DNA of 60,970 bases from Xanthomonas arboricola pv. juglandis. GTDB taxonomy: Bacteria > Pseudomonadota > Gammaproteobacteria > Xanthomonadales > Xanthomonadaceae. Positions within the stretch are counted from its first letter, which is position 1. The number at the start of each line of letters is the position of its first letter. The stretch is from the NCBI RefSeq assembly GCF_001013475.1, contig NZ_JZEF01000007.1:1-60970 (forward strand). Direction: 5' to 3'. Both the position numbers and the translations under genes were made by a program. This document shows, piece by piece, positions 18,015-27,266 of this stretch. The notes under the pieces were generated by a model. It did not search any database and was not told the origin of the DNA. It worked only from the letters and a program-made list of their open reading frames with translations.

Positions 18015-18040
18015 ACCGTGCTCTTGTTGCGCATTATACT
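18012..18040 (+). promoter_or_regulatory. rpsJ promoter P2
   Basis: TTGACC at 18012-18017 and TATACT at 18035-18040 are separated by exactly 17 bases, a near-consensus sigma70 promoter. The spacing to the following stem-loop (10 bases after the -10) is the same as at the rpsL promoter. Confidence 0.83.
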
Positions 18041-18050
18041 TTTCCGTCTG

Positions 18051-18083
18051 GGCGGGCCGGTTTACCGGTCTGCCTCAGTTTTT
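18051..18083 (+). promoter_or_regulatory. 5'-terminal stem-loop of the S10 operon mRNA
   Basis: GGCGGGCCGG (18051-18060) pairs with CCGGTCTGCC (18065-18074) through 10 bp including two G-U pairs, with loop TTTA, then TCAG and five Ts (18079-18083). It is the counterpart of the str leader stem-loop at 13313. The rest of the leader (to 18201) contains a possible GGGCAGG/CCTTGCCC hairpin and may host L4-type autoregulation, which is inference. Confidence 0.7.
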
Positions 18084-18201
18084 GGGCGGAGGAAATGCCC
18101 TCGTCAGCAGGATGCATGACGATTTCATCTACGTCAGGAATATCGGGGCAGGTATCCCAGAGGCCTTGCCCGTCGCTCTTTTAACGAAGGAAGCTTCCGT
18201 C

Positions 18202-18513
18202 ATGTCGGAACAAAAGATCCGGATTCGGTTGAAGGCGTTCGATCATCGTTTGATCGACCGTTCGGCCAGCGAGATCGTCGAAACGGCTAAGCGGACCGGC
18301 GCGCAAGTGCGTGGCCCGATCCCGTTGCCGACCAAGATCGAACGTTACACCATCCTCGTATCCCCGCATGCCGACAAGGATGCGCGTGACCAGTACGAAA
18401 CCCGCACGCACAAGCGTGTGCTCGATATCGTCGACCCGAACGACAAGACCGTGGACGCGCTGATGAAGCTCGAACTCGCGGCTGGCGTCGACGTTCAGAT
18501 CAAGTTGACCTGA
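18202..18513 (+). CDS. rpsJ: 30S ribosomal protein S10
   Basis: A 103-residue 30S head protein, also the NusE partner of NusB in antitermination; same length as E. coli. The ATG at 18202 gives the family start [19 protein letters not shown] and follows GAAGGAAG; longer frames extend into the leader. It is the first gene of the S10 operon, controlled by the two promoters upstream, with rplC 11 bases downstream. Confidence 0.98.
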   Translation: MSEQKIRIRLKAFDHRLIDRSASEIVETAKRTGAQVRGPIPLPTKIERYTILVSPHADKDARDQYETRTHKRVLDIVDPNDKTVDALMKLELAAGVDVQIKLT

Positions 18514-18524
18514 GGACTACGACC

Positions 18525-19175
18525 ATGACGAAGAAATATTCGTTGGGCTTCGTAGGCCGCAAGGCTGGTATGAGCCGCGTCTTCACTGAAGACGGTCGCT
18601 CGGTACCGGTCACGCTGATCGAAGCAACTCCAAACCGCATCGCGCAGATCAAGACCGTCGAAGCTGACGGCTACAGCGCTGTGCAGATTACCGTTGGTGC
18701 CCGTCGTGCCGCGCTGGTCAACAAGCCGGCTGCTGGCCACTTCGCCAAGGCGAAGGTGGAAGCGGGTCGCGGCCTGTGGGAATTCCGCGTTGAAGACGCG
18801 CAGCTCGGCGATTTCGCCGTCGGCGGCGAAATCAAGGCGGACATCTTCGAGGTCGGCCAGAAGGTCGACGTCCAGGGCGTCACCAAGGGTAAGGGTTTCC
18901 AGGGCACCATCAAGCGCTACAACTTCCGTATGGGCGATGCAACTCACGGTAACTCGCTGTCGCATCGCGCGCCGGGTTCGTTGGGTCAGCGCCAGACCCC
19001 GGGTCGCGTTTTCCCGGGTAAGAAGATGTCGGGCCACATGGGCGCCGTGCAGCAAAGCACGCAGAACCTGGAAGTGGTCAAGGTCGACGTCGAGCGTGGT
19101 CTGATTGCTATCCGCGGCGCCGTGCCTGGCGCAGCTGGTGGCGACGTGATCGTCCGTCCGGCGAGCAAGGCATAA
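18525..19175 (+). CDS. rplC: 50S ribosomal protein L3
   Basis: A 216-residue early-assembly protein (E. coli 209) whose long loop reaches the peptidyl-transferase centre. It starts [20 protein letters not shown]. The conserved loop [37 protein letters not shown] spans about residues 137-173 and includes the Gln that PrmB methylates in E. coli. It is followed by the AAGGAGAG of rplD. Confidence 0.98.
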   Translation: MTKKYSLGFVGRKAGMSRVFTEDGRSVPVTLIEATPNRIAQIKTVEADGYSAVQITVGARRAALVNKPAAGHFAKAKVEAGRGLWEFRVEDAQLGDFAVGGEIKADIFEVGQKVDVQGVTKGKGFQGTIKRYNFRMGDATHGNSLSHRAPGSLGQRQTPGRVFPGKKMSGHMGAVQQSTQNLEVVKVDVERGLIAIRGAVPGAAGGDVIVRPASKA

Positions 19176-19187
19176 GGAGAGATGACG

Positions 19188-19793
19188 ATGGAACTCGTTA
19201 TCACGGGTAGCAACAACAAGGTCTCGGTCTCCGATGCCGTGTTCGGTCGCGAATTCAGCGAAGATCTGGTTCACCAGGTCGTCGTCGCTTATCGCAATGC
19301 CGGTCGCGCTGGTACCAAGGCTCAGAAGACGCGTTCGGAAGTTGCGGGCACGACCAAGAAGTCGAAGAAGCAGAAGGGCGGCGGTGCGCGTCATGGCGCG
19401 CTGACGGCTCCGATCTTCGTCGGTGGCGGCGTGACCTTCGCGGCCAAGCCGCGCAGCTTCGAACAGAAAGTCAACCGCAAGATGTACCGTGCGGCCATCT
19501 GCGCGATCTTCTCTGAGCTTAACCGCCAGGGTCGCCTGATGATCGTCGATGCGTTCGACGTCGAAACCACCAAGACCCAGGGTCTGATCGAGAAGCTGAA
19601 GGGACTGGATGTGGGCAAGCGCCCGCTGATCGTCACCGAGGAAGCATCCGAGCACCTGTATCTGTCCGCCCGCAATCTGCCGTATGTGCAGGTGCGTGAT
19701 GTGCAGGGTCTGGATCCGGTCGCTCTGGTCGGGGCCGATACGGTCGTGATCACCGCCGATGCGGTCAAGAAGGTCGAGGAGTGGCTGGCATGA
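19188..19793 (+). CDS. rplD: 50S ribosomal protein L4
   Basis: A 201-residue protein, same length as E. coli, whose extended loop lines the exit tunnel. Two in-frame ATGs exist, at 19182 and 19188. AAGGAG ends only a few bases before the first but lies about 8 bases before the second, and the second gives the family N-terminus MELVITG, so I use 19188. The same context precedes rplV. The tunnel loop includes [11 protein letters not shown] (about residues 61-71). In E. coli L4 represses its operon. The stop overlaps the rplW start. Confidence 0.96.
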
Positions 19794-20089
19794 GCAGCAA
19801 CGAAAAAATCTTCAGCGTGCTGCGTGCTCCGCGAGTCTCCGAAAAGACCGCGCGCCTGCAGGAAATCTCCAACCAGTATGTCTTCGAAGTTTCGAACGAA
19901 GCCACCAAGGCCGATGTAAAGGCCGCGGTTGAGCAGTTGTTCGACGTCAAGGTCAAAGCGGTCAACGTGGTAAACGTCAAGGGCAAGAGCAAGTCCTTCC
20001 GTAACCGTGCTGGCAGCCGTGGCAATTGGCGCAAGGCGTACGTCCGCCTGGTTGATGGTCAGTCCATCGACGTAACGGCCAAGGCCTGA
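19790..20089 (+). CDS. rplW: 50S ribosomal protein L23
   Basis: A 99-residue protein at the tunnel exit that docks trigger factor and SRP. The ATG at 19790 overlaps the rplD stop as ATGA and has AGGTCGAGGA upstream, favouring it over the in-frame GTG at 19781. The sequence [24 protein letters not shown] and the C-terminal beta-strands fit L23 (E. coli 100 aa). The overlap suggests translational coupling with rplD. Confidence 0.96.
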
Positions 20090-20099
20090 GGTCCATCCC

Positions 20100-20927
20100 A
20101 TGCCATTGATGAAGTTCAAACCCACCTCTCCCGGCCGTCGTTCCGCCGTGCGCGTGGTTACTCCCGATCTGCATAAGGGCGCACCGCACGCGGCGCTGCT
20201 CGATTCGCAGAGCAAGTCCGGTGGTCGTAACCACCATGGCCGCATCACCGTGCGTCACGTCGGTGGTGGTCACAAGCAGCACTACCGCATCATCGACTTC
20301 AAGCGCAACAAGGAAGGCATTCCGGCGCGTGTGGAGCGGATCGAATACGATCCGAACCGTACCGCTCATATCGCCCTGCTGTGCTACGTCGACGGCGAGC
20401 GTCGCTACATCATCGCCCCCAAGGGCTTGAAGGCTGGCGATCAGGTCATTGCCGGTGCCAATGCACCGATCAAGATCGGCAACACGCTGCCGCTGCGCAA
20501 CATCCCGGTCGGTACGACGGTCCACGGTATCGAGCTGAAGCCGGGTAAGGGCGCTCAGATCGCACGTGCTGCCGGTGCAGCCGTCCAGCTGGTCGCTCGC
20601 GAAGGCATCTATGCCACGCTGCGTCTGCGCTCGGGCGAAATGCGCAAGGTGCCGGTCGAGTGCCGCGCCACCATCGGCGAAGTCGGCAACGACGAGCACA
20701 ACCTCGAGAAGCTGGGCAAGGCTGGCGCCAAGCGCTGGCGCGGTGTTCGTCCGACCGTTCGCGGTGCGGCCATGAACCCGGTCGATCACCCGCACGGTGG
20801 TGGTGAGGCCAAGGCTGGCCAGGGTAATCCGCATCCGGTCACCCCGTGGGGTGTTCCGACCAAGGGTTACAAGACGCGCAAGAACAAGCGTACCCAGCAA
20901 TTCATCGTCCGCGACCGTAGGGGCTAA
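20100..20927 (+). CDS. rplB: 50S ribosomal protein L2
   Basis: A 275-residue protein (E. coli 273), a core rRNA binder near the peptidyl-transferase centre and bridge B7b. It begins [14 protein letters not shown]. The conserved C-terminal [22 protein letters not shown] (about residues 221-242) contains the essential His in the HPHGGG motif. rpsS starts 6 bases after the stop. Confidence 0.98.
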   Translation: MPLMKFKPTSPGRRSAVRVVTPDLHKGAPHAALLDSQSKSGGRNHHGRITVRHVGGGHKQHYRIIDFKRNKEGIPARVERIEYDPNRTAHIALLCYVDGERRYIIAPKGLKAGDQVIAGANAPIKIGNTLPLRNIPVGTTVHGIELKPGKGAQIARAAGAAVQLVAREGIYATLRLRSGEMRKVPVECRATIGEVGNDEHNLEKLGKAGAKRWRGVRPTVRGAAMNPVDHPHGGGEAKAGQGNPHPVTPWGVPTKGYKTRKNKRTQQFIVRDRRG

Positions 20928-20933
20928 TCGACC

Positions 20934-21203
20934 ATGGCACGTTCACTTAAGAAGGGCCCGTTCGTCGATCACCACCTTGCAAAGAAGGTGGAGTCCGCTG
21001 CGGGTAGCAAGAAGCCGATCAAGACCTGGTCGCGCCGTTCGATGATCCTGCCGGAAATGGTAGGCATCACCATCGCCGTGCATAACGGCAAGAACCACAT
21101 TCCGGTGCTCGTCAACGAGAATATGGTCGGCCACAAGCTCGGCGAATTTGCCGTCACCCGGACCTTCAAGGGTCACGGTGGCGACAAGAAGTCGAGCAGG
21201 TAA
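20934..21203 (+). CDS. rpsS: 30S ribosomal protein S19
   Basis: An 89-residue 30S head protein that forms a complex with S13 and contacts A-site tRNA. It starts [15 protein letters not shown] and contains [14 protein letters not shown] and the conserved [15 protein letters not shown] region. It lies in the canonical slot between rplB and rplV, and a downstream AAGGAGAG serves rplV. Confidence 0.98.
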   Translation: MARSLKKGPFVDHHLAKKVESAAGSKKPIKTWSRRSMILPEMVGITIAVHNGKNHIPVLVNENMVGHKLGEFAVTRTFKGHGGDKKSSR

Positions 21204-21215
21204 GGAGAGATGACG

Positions 21216-21551
21216 ATGGAAGCGAAAGCAATCCTGCGCACCGCGCGCATCTCCCCGCAGAAGGCCCGCCTGGTCGCTGACCAGGTGCGTGGACTGTCCG
21301 CCGAACGTGCGGTCAATCTGCTGAAGTTCTCGGACAAGAAGGCTGCGCACCTGATCAAAAAGGTTGTGGAGTCGGCTATTGCCAATGCCGAGAACAATCA
21401 GGGCGCGGATGTCGACGAGCTGAAGGTCAAGACCATCATGGTTGATGAAGGTCCCTCCCTGAAGCGTTTCATGGCGCGGGCGAAAGGCCGCGGTACCCGC
21501 ATCCTCAAGCGCACCAGTCACATCACTGTGATTGTTGGCGCCGCCAAGTAA
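21216..21551 (+). CDS. rplV: 50S ribosomal protein L22
   Basis: A 111-residue exit-tunnel protein (E. coli 110). Of the two ATGs at 21210 and 21216, the second has the proper distance from AAGGAG and gives [23 protein letters not shown], so it is used. The beta-hairpin that narrows the tunnel includes [17 protein letters not shown] (about residues 87-103). The start context TAAGGAGAGATGACGATGG is identical to that of rplD. Confidence 0.96.
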   Translation: MEAKAILRTARISPQKARLVADQVRGLSAERAVNLLKFSDKKAAHLIKKVVESAIANAENNQGADVDELKVKTIMVDEGPSLKRFMARAKGRGTRILKRTSHITVIVGAAK

Positions 21552-21568
21552 GCGGAAAGGAAAAGACC

Positions 21569-22303
21569 ATGGGTCATAAAGTTCATCCGACTGGAATTCG
21601 CCTTGGCATCGCCAAGGACTGGAATTCCAAGTGGTACGCAAGCAAGGCCGACTTCGCCGCCTACCTGGCAGCCGACCTGAAAGTGCGTGAAATGCTGCGC
21701 AAGAAGCTCGCGCAGGCAGGTATCAGCAAGATCTTGATCGAGCGCCCTGCCAAAACCGCCCGCGTGACGATCCACACCGCCCGTCCGGGCGTGGTGATCG
21801 GCAAGCGTGGCGAGGACATCGAAAAGCTGCGTAAGGAAGTGAGCGCGATGATGGGTGTTCCTGCCCACATCAATGTCACCGAAGTGCGCAAGCCGGAGCT
21901 GGATGCGCAGCTGGTCGCCGAGTCGATCGCGCAGCAGCTTGAGCGTCGCATCATGTTCCGCCGCGCAATGAAGCGCTCGGTCGGCAACGCGATGCGCTTG
22001 GGTGCCCTGGGCATCAAGGTCAATGTGGCTGGCCGCCTCAACGGTGCAGAAATTGCCCGTTCGGAGTGGTACCGCGAAGGCCGCGTGCCGCTGCACACGC
22101 TACGTGCCGACATCGATTACGGTTTTGCCGAGGCGTGCACGACGTACGGCATCATCGGCATCAAGGTCTGGATCTATAAGGGTGAGGTCTTTGACTTCTC
22201 CCAGGTTGGCCAGGAGAAGCAGGACGACAGCCCGCGCAACGATCGTAACGATCGCGGCGACCGTGGTGACCGTCCTTCGCGCCCGGCTCGTGAAGCGAGG
22301 TAA
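21569..22303 (+). CDS. rpsC: 30S ribosomal protein S3
   Basis: A 244-residue protein at the mRNA entry tunnel with helicase-like function alongside S4 and S5. It starts [22 protein letters not shown]. The KH domain contains the [11 protein letters not shown] loop. The C-terminal tail from about residue 217 is a low-complexity run of Asp, Arg, Asn and Gly ([15 protein letters not shown]), longer than in E. coli (233 aa). AAAGGAAAAG precedes the ATG. rplP follows 5 bases after the stop. Confidence 0.98.
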
Positions 22304-22308
22304 CGGCA

Positions 22309-22722
22309 ATGTTGCAACCCAAGCGAACCAAATATCGCAAGATGCACAAGGGCCGTAACGACGGCCTGGCATGGAGCGGAAACGCCGTCAGCTTCGGCGA
22401 GTACGGCCTCAAGGCAACCGCGCATGGTCAGCTGACCGCGCGTCAGATTGAAGCAGCACGTCGTACGATCAGCCGCCACGTCAAGAAGGGCGGCAAGATG
22501 TGGATTCGTGTGTTCCCCGACAAGCCGATCACCAAGAAGCCGATCGAAGTCCGCATGGGCTCCGGTAAGGGCAACGTGGAGTACTGGGTCGCGCAGATTC
22601 AGCCGGGCCGCATGATCTATGAAATCGAGGGTATTCCCGAAGATATCGCACGTGAGGCGTTCCGCCTTGCCGCCGCGAAATTGTCGGTGACCACCACTTT
22701 CGTGACCCGGACGGTGCGCTGA
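22309..22722 (+). CDS. rplP: 50S ribosomal protein L16
   Basis: A 137-residue protein (E. coli 136) that positions A-site tRNA at the peptidyl-transferase centre. It begins [19 protein letters not shown] and contains the conserved [27 protein letters not shown] (about residues 63-89). Its stop overlaps the rpmC start by one base (TGATG), indicating translational coupling. Confidence 0.98.
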
Positions 22723-22907
22723 TGGATATCAAACAACTCCGCGAGAAGTCGGCTGACGAACTGAAGGCCCACCTGACCGATCTGCGTAAGGAGCAGTTCT
22801 CGCTCCGTATGCAGCAGGTCACCGGCCAGCTGCCGAAGACCCACGATACCCGCCGGGTGCGCCGCGAGATTGCTCGCGTCAAGTACCTGCTCGGCAGCAC
22901 CAAGTAA
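22722..22907 (+). CDS. rpmC: 50S ribosomal protein L29
   Basis: A 61-residue two-helix protein beside L23 at the tunnel exit (E. coli 63 aa). [31 protein letters not shown] and [13 protein letters not shown] fit the family. It starts inside the rplP stop (TGATG), and rpsQ follows 11 bases later. Confidence 0.97.
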   Translation: MDIKQLREKSADELKAHLTDLRKEQFSLRMQQVTGQLPKTHDTRRVRREIARVKYLLGSTK

Positions 22908-22918
22908 GGACGGCCGCG

Positions 22919-23188
22919 ATGAGCGACAACAACGAAAAGCAAGCGCTGCGCACGGTCGAAGGCCGTGTCGTCAGCAACAAGATGGACAAGACGGTCACCG
23001 TGTTGGTGGAGCGCCAGGTCAAGCACCCGTTGTACGGTAAGTACATCAAGCGCTCGTCCAAGCTCCACGCACACGACGCCGACAATGCCTGCAACGAAGG
23101 CGACGTCGTGCGTGTGACCGAGATTGCTCCAATGTCCAAGACCAAGAACTGGCGGGTGGTCGAAATCGTCACCCGTTCGGCCGAATAA
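22919..23188 (+). CDS. rpsQ: 30S ribosomal protein S17
   Basis: An 89-residue OB-fold protein (E. coli 84 aa), a primary 16S rRNA binder in the 30S body. [34 protein letters not shown] is the family core, and a short polar N-terminal extension precedes it. It is the last gene of the S10 set; rplN follows after 14 bases without a visible terminator, so S10 and spc are probably continuous here. Confidence 0.97.
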   Translation: MSDNNEKQALRTVEGRVVSNKMDKTVTVLVERQVKHPLYGKYIKRSSKLHAHDADNACNEGDVVRVTEIAPMSKTKNWRVVEIVTRSAE

Positions 23189-23202
23189 GGGAGATCTGAA
23201 TC

Positions 23203-23571
23203 ATGATCCAGATGCAGAGCTACCTCGATGTCGCCGACAATTCGGGTGCCAAGGAAGTGATGTGCATCAAGGTGCTGGGCGGCTCCAAGCGCCGCTACGC
23301 ACACATTGGCGACATCATCAAGGTGACCGTCAAGGACGCCATTCCGCGTGGCAAGGTCAAGAAGGGCGAAGTCTACGACGCCGTCGTGGTGCGTACCCGC
23401 AAGGGTGTGCGCCGTCCCGACGGTTCGCTGATCCGCTTCGATGGCAACGCCGCTGTGCTGTTGAACAATAAGCAGGAGCCGATCGGGACCCGCATCTTCG
23501 GGCCGGTGACGCGCGAGCTGCGTTCCGAGAAGTTCATGAAGATCGTCTCGCTCGCTCCCGAAGTGCTGTGA
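23203..23571 (+). CDS. rplN: 50S ribosomal protein L14
   Basis: A 122-residue protein (E. coli 123) at intersubunit bridges B5/B8 and the docking site of the silencing factor Rsf[34 protein letters not shown] and [13 protein letters not shown] are diagnostic. It is the first gene of the spc set; GGGAGATC is the upstream ribosome-binding site. Confidence 0.98.
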
Positions 23572-23586
23572 GCGGAGGACATATAC

Positions 23587-23904
23587 ATGGCTAACCGTAT
23601 CAAGAAGGGCGACCAGGTCGTCATCAACACCGGCAAGGACAAGGGTAAGCAGGGTGAAGTTGTGCGTGTGGATGGCGATCGCGTGATCGTCTCCAATGCC
23701 AACGTCATCAAGCGCCACACCAAGCCGAACCCGCAGGCGGGTGTCGCCGGCGGCGTGGTCGAGCGTGAAGCGTCGATCCATATCTCCAACGTAAATATCG
23801 TCAACCCGGCAACGGGCAAGGGCGAGCGCGTTGGCTTCAAGGTGCTGGAGGATGGACGCAAATTGCGTGTGTTCCGCTCCAGCGGTGAGGCGCTCGACGC
23901 CTGA
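23587..23904 (+). CDS. rplX: 50S ribosomal protein L24
   Basis: A 105-residue KOW-domain protein (E. coli 104), one of two initiators of 50S assembly. [28 protein letters not shown] contains the KOW motif, and [14 protein letters not shown] is the conserved loop. GCGGAGGAC precedes the ATG. It sits between rplN and rplE as in most bacteria. Confidence 0.97.
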
Positions 23905-23915
23905 GGAATGCGATC

Positions 23916-24458
23916 ATGAACACTCGTCTCGAAAAGTTTTACAAGGAAAACGTGGTGCCGGCCCTGATGAAGGAATTCGGCTACACCAATCCGATGGAAG
24001 TGCCGAAGCTGGTCAAGGTCACGCTCAACATGGGCGTGGGCGAGGCGGCTACCAACAAGAAGATTCTGGAAAATGCGGTCGCCGACATGTCCAAGATCTC
24101 CGGTCAGAAGCCGGTGGTCACCAAGTCGCGCGTTTCGGTCGCATCGTTCAAGATTCGTGACGGTTGGCCGATCGGCTGCAAGACCACGTTGCGTCGCGCC
24201 AAGATGTACGAGTTTCTGGATCGTCTGATCAACATCTCGCTGCCGCGCGTGCGCGACTTCCGTGGTGTTTCCGGTCGCTCCTTTGACGGTCGTGGCAACT
24301 TCAACATGGGTGTGAAGGAACAGATCATCTTCCCGGAAATCGACTTCGACGCCGTCGACGCGATTCGCGGTATGGATATCGCCATCACCACCACCGCCAA
24401 GACGGATGCGGAAGCGAAGGCGCTGCTGGCAGCGTTCAAGTTCCCGTTCCGTAACTGA
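23916..24458 (+). CDS. rplE: 50S ribosomal protein L5
   Basis: A 180-residue 5S rRNA-binding protein (E. coli 179) at the central protuberance, bridging to S13. [25 protein letters not shown] and [26 protein letters not shown] are family signatures; [18 protein letters not shown] lies toward the end. GAGGAATG stands upstream of the ATG. rpsN follows after 18 bases. Confidence 0.98.
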
Positions 24459-24476
24459 CCGTCGAGGACATCCGAA

Positions 24477-24782
24477 ATGGCAAAGACCTCCATGATCCAC
24501 CGCGACATCAAGCGTGCAAAGCTGGCGAAGAAATTCGCCGGCAAGCGTGATGCGCTGAAGAAGATCCTCTCCAGTCAGGATGCGTCCTACGAAGAGAAGA
24601 TCGACGCGTCGACCAAGTTGCAGAAGCTGCCGCGCGATTCGTCGCCGAGCCGCCACCGCAACCGTTGCGAGCTGTCCGGTCGTCCGCGCGGTGTCTACCG
24701 CAAGTTCGGTCTGGGTCGCAACATGCTGCGCAAGGCCACGATGAACGGCGACGTTCCAGGCCTGCGTAAGGCAAGCTGGTAA
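24477..24782 (+). CDS. rpsN: 30S ribosomal protein S14 (long, zinc-free form)
   Basis: A 101-residue 30S head protein, same length as E. coli. [20 protein letters not shown] is followed by the C-terminal [29 protein letters not shown]. Only a single Cys is seen in the region that forms a CxxC zinc knuckle in short S14, so this is the C-minus type. It is unusual in being followed by a strong terminator that separates it from rpsH. Confidence 0.97.
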
Positions 24783-24789
24783 CAGCATT

Positions 24790-24832
24790 GCCGGCCGTCC
24801 GCGGCCGGCTTGAACAGGATGGTTCTGTTCAA
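24790..24832 (+). other. Two stem-loops after rpsN
   Basis: GCCGGCCG (24790-24797) and CGGCCGGC (24802-24809) form a perfect 8-bp stem over TCCG. TTGAACAG (24810-24817) and CTGTTCAA (24825-24832) form a second perfect 8-bp stem immediately afterwards. They precede the terminator at 24838 and may protect the mRNA 3' end. Confidence 0.7.
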
Positions 24833-24837
24833 CAAGG

Positions 24838-24863
24838 GAGTCCGACGCAAGTCGGGCTCTTTT
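24838..24863 (+). terminator. Intrinsic terminator between rpsN and rpsH
   Basis: GAGTCCGAC (24838-24846) and GTCGGGCTC (24851-24859) form a 9-bp stem (one G-U) with a GCAA tetraloop, followed by TTTTGTC. It has the same architecture as the str terminator at 17781 but a shorter U-run, so termination may be partial. Confidence 0.75.
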
Positions 24864-24867
24864 GTCG

Positions 24868-24873
24868 TATACT
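24868..24873 (+). promoter_or_regulatory. Possible rpsH promoter -10
   Basis: TATACT lies 4 bases after the U-run of the rpsN terminator. The best-spaced -35 is poor (ACGCAA). The downstream TCCGCTTCTGTC resembles the start regions of the rpsL and rpsJ transcripts. Its position after a terminator makes a promoter plausible but unproven. Confidence 0.45.
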
Positions 24874-24987
24874 TCCGCTTCTGTCTTGCCCGCATGGGCC
24901 TGGCATGGCGTAAAGGGTCCTGGCCCGTCCCCAGGAAAACACAAGATTTTCGCGAAAGCGGATATCGGTGCACTCAAAGGTACTCAT

Positions 24988-25386
24988 ATGAGCATGACTG
25001 ATCCCATCGCCGACCTGCTGGTACGCATCAAGAATGCGGCCGCGGTTGGTAAGCAGACGGTGAAATTGCCGTCGTCCAAGATCAAGGTCGCGATCGCCCA
25101 GGTCCTGAAGGACGAGGGTTACATCACCGACCTGCGCGTGACAGCGACCGAGAACAACAAGTCGGAGCTGGAAATCGTGCTGAAGTATTTCGAAGGCCGT
25201 CCGGTCATCGAGACCCTGAAGCGTTTCTCGCGCTCGGGTCTGCGCCAGTACCGCGGCAAGACCGAGCTGCCCAAGGTCCTTGGCGGCCTGGGTATCGCCA
25301 TCATCTCCACGTCGAAGGGCATCATGACCGATGCGCAGGCTCGCGAAGCCGGCGTTGGTGGTGAAGTCCTGTGCTTCGTGGCCTAA
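24988..25386 (+). CDS. rpsH: 30S ribosomal protein S8
   Basis: A 132-residue central-domain 16S rRNA binder (E. coli 130). The start at 24988 gives [18 protein letters not shown] and has CAAAGG upstream; the longer frame runs back into the promoter region. The C-terminal RNA-binding motif [26 protein letters not shown] is intact. In E. coli S8 represses the spc operon at a site in the rplX-rplE mRNA. Confidence 0.97.
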
Positions 25387-25401
25387 GGGAAGGAATCGAT
25401 C

Positions 25402-25929
25402 ATGTCCCGTGTAGCCAAGAAGCCTGTTTCCCTTCCGAAGGGTGTTGAACTCAAGGTCCAGCCCGAGCTGGTCAGCGTCAAGGGGCCGAAGGGCACCCTG
25501 ACCCTGCCGAAGCCGGTCGGCGTCGAAATCGCCATCGACGGCGACGTTGCCACGCTGTCGGCCAACGAGCCGTCGCAGATCGCCATCACCGGCACCGTGC
25601 GCGCGATCCTGGCCAACATGGTCAAGGGTGTGTCCGAGGGCTTCGAGCGCAAGCTCGAGCTGGTCGGCGTCGGTTACCGTGCCGCCATGCAGGGCAAGGA
25701 CCTGAGCCTGTCGCTCGGTTTTTCGCATCCGCTGGTGTTCGTGGCGCCGGAAGGCATCACGCTGTCGACCCCGACCCAGACCGAAATCGTGGTCCAGGGC
25801 GCCGACAAGCAGCGCGTCGGCGAAGTTGCCGCCAAGATTCGCGGTTTCCGTCCGCCGGAGCCCTATAAGGGCAAGGGTGTGAAGTACGCCGGTGAAGTCA
25901 TCATTCGCAAGGAAGCCAAGAAGGCTTGA
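25402..25929 (+). CDS. rplF: 50S ribosomal protein L6
   Basis: A 175-residue protein (E. coli 177) next to the sarcin-ricin loop. It begins [17 protein letters not shown]; the C-terminal repeat contains [19 protein letters not shown], the family signature. GGGAAGGAATC precedes the ATG. A hairpin with a short T-run follows the stop before rplR. Confidence 0.98.
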   Translation: MSRVAKKPVSLPKGVELKVQPELVSVKGPKGTLTLPKPVGVEIAIDGDVATLSANEPSQIAITGTVRAILANMVKGVSEGFERKLELVGVGYRAAMQGKDLSLSLGFSHPLVFVAPEGITLSTPTQTEIVVQGADKQRVGEVAAKIRGFRPPEPYKGKGVKYAGEVIIRKEAKKA

Positions 25930-25950
25930 TGGCGAGTCCCTCGCAAGAGC

Positions 25951-25974
25951 CCGCACATCCCTGTGCGGACTTTT
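25951..25974 (+). terminator. Weak terminator-like hairpin after rplF
   Basis: CCGCACA (25951-25957) and TGTGCGG (25962-25968) form a perfect 7-bp stem over loop TCCC, followed by AC and four Ts (25971-25974). It could cause partial termination within the spc set. Confidence 0.5.
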
Positions 25975-26017
25975 GATAGGAGCGCGCTTTCCCTTCAGCT
26001 TCCGTAGGATAAATATC

Positions 26018-26377
26018 ATGAGCATCAACAAGAACATCGCCCGTCTGCGTCGCGCCAAGTCCACCCGTTCGCACATCCGTGAACTGGGCGTCGCTCGCCT
26101 GTCGGTGCTGCGCACCGGCCAGCATCTGTATGCGCAGGTCTTCACCGCCGACGGCTCCAAGGTGATCGCTGCGGCGAACACCCTGCAGGCCGACGTCAAG
26201 GAGGGCCTGAAGAACGGCAAGAACAGTGATGCGGCCGTCAAGGTCGGCAAGCTGATCGCCGAGCGCGCCAAGGCTGCGGGCATCGAGAAGGTCGCATTCG
26301 ATCGCTCGGGCTACCGCTACCATGGCCGTATCAAGGCGCTGGCCGACGCAGCTCGCGAAGGCGGCCTGCAGTTCTAA
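26018..26377 (+). CDS. rplR: 50S ribosomal protein L18
   Basis: A 119-residue 5S rRNA-binding protein (E. coli 117). The ATG at 26018 gives [24 protein letters not shown]; upstream in-frame codons lie in the spacer. The C-terminal [29 protein letters not shown] is strongly conserved. The Shine-Dalgarno sequence (TAGGAT) is modest. A 158-base spacer with a hairpin at 26419-26437 (CCGGCA/TGCCGG) separates it from rpsE. Confidence 0.97.
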   Translation: MSINKNIARLRRAKSTRSHIRELGVARLSVLRTGQHLYAQVFTADGSKVIAAANTLQADVKEGLKNGKNSDAAVKVGKLIAERAKAAGIEKVAFDRSGYRYHGRIKALADAAREGGLQF

Positions 26378-26535
26378 GCACTGCTGCGGATGTGGCCATC
26401 GGACACACCGCGTTACCGCCGGCAGGGGAGATGCCGGACCGTCCCGTTCTTTTGCAACGGTGCCGGGAACACAGCGTGGCTCCACAACCATAAGCGGCTT
26501 CGAGCCGTACATACTCAATCAATCAAGGAATCAAG

Positions 26536-27078
26536 ATGGCAGAAGAACGTGCACCGCGGGGTCGTGATCGCGACCGTAACCGCGAAGAGAAAGTCGACGA
26601 TGGCATGATCGAAAAGCTGGTCGCGGTCAATCGCGTCAGCAAGACGGTCAAGGGCGGTCGCCAGTTCACCTTCACCGCGCTGACCGTGGTCGGCGATGGT
26701 CTGGGCAAGGTTGGTTTCGGTTATGGCAAGGCGCGCGAAGTGCCGGTCGCCATCCAGAAGTCGATGGAGCAGGCGCGCAAGAACCTGGCTACTGTGGATC
26801 TGAACAACGGTACCTTGTGGCATGCCGTCAAGTCCGGCCATGGCGCAGCACGCGTCTACATGCAGCCGGCGTCGGAAGGTACGGGCGTCATCGCCGGCGG
26901 CGCCATGCGCGCTGTGCTGGAAGCGGTCGGCGTCAAGAACGTGCTGGCCAAGGCGGTTGGTTCGCGTAATCCGATCAACCTGGTCCGTGCAACCTTGAAG
27001 GGTCTGTCGGAAGTGCAGTCGCCGGCCCGTGTTGCGGCCAAGCGCGGCAAGAAGGTGGAGGAACTCAACCATGGCTAA
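26536..27078 (+). CDS. rpsE: 30S ribosomal protein S5
   Basis: A 180-residue protein (E. coli 167) important for decoding fidelity. The N-terminus carries an Arg/Asp-rich extension ([14 protein letters not shown]) ahead of the double-stranded RNA-binding domain with [42 protein letters not shown] and [13 protein letters not shown] are conserved. CAAGGAATCAAG precedes the ATG. Its last 8 bases overlap rpmD. Confidence 0.97.
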
Positions 27079-27262
27079 GGACACCGACAAGACCGTGAAG
27101 GTGCGCCTGGTGCGTGGCCTGCGTGGAACCCAGTCGCGTCACCGCCTGTCGGTGCGTGCGTTGGGCCTGAATAAGCTCAACGATGTGCGTGAACTGAAGG
27201 ACAGCCCGCAGGTTCGCGGTCTGATCAACACCGTTCACTACCTCGTCAAGGTTGAGGACTAA
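27071..27262 (+). CDS. rpmD: 50S ribosomal protein L30
   Basis: A 63-residue protein (E. coli 59). The ATG at 27071 lies inside the end of rpsE (8-base overlap) with AAGGTGGAGGAAC upstream, so translation is coupled. [28 protein letters not shown] followed by [15 protein letters not shown] fits L30 end to end. Confidence 0.96.
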
Positions 27263-27266
27263 TCCC

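Noticed and set aside
24508..26283. Minus-strand frame over the spc genes as a separate gene
   Set aside because: It is antisense to rpsH, rplF and rplR and has no recognisable protein features.
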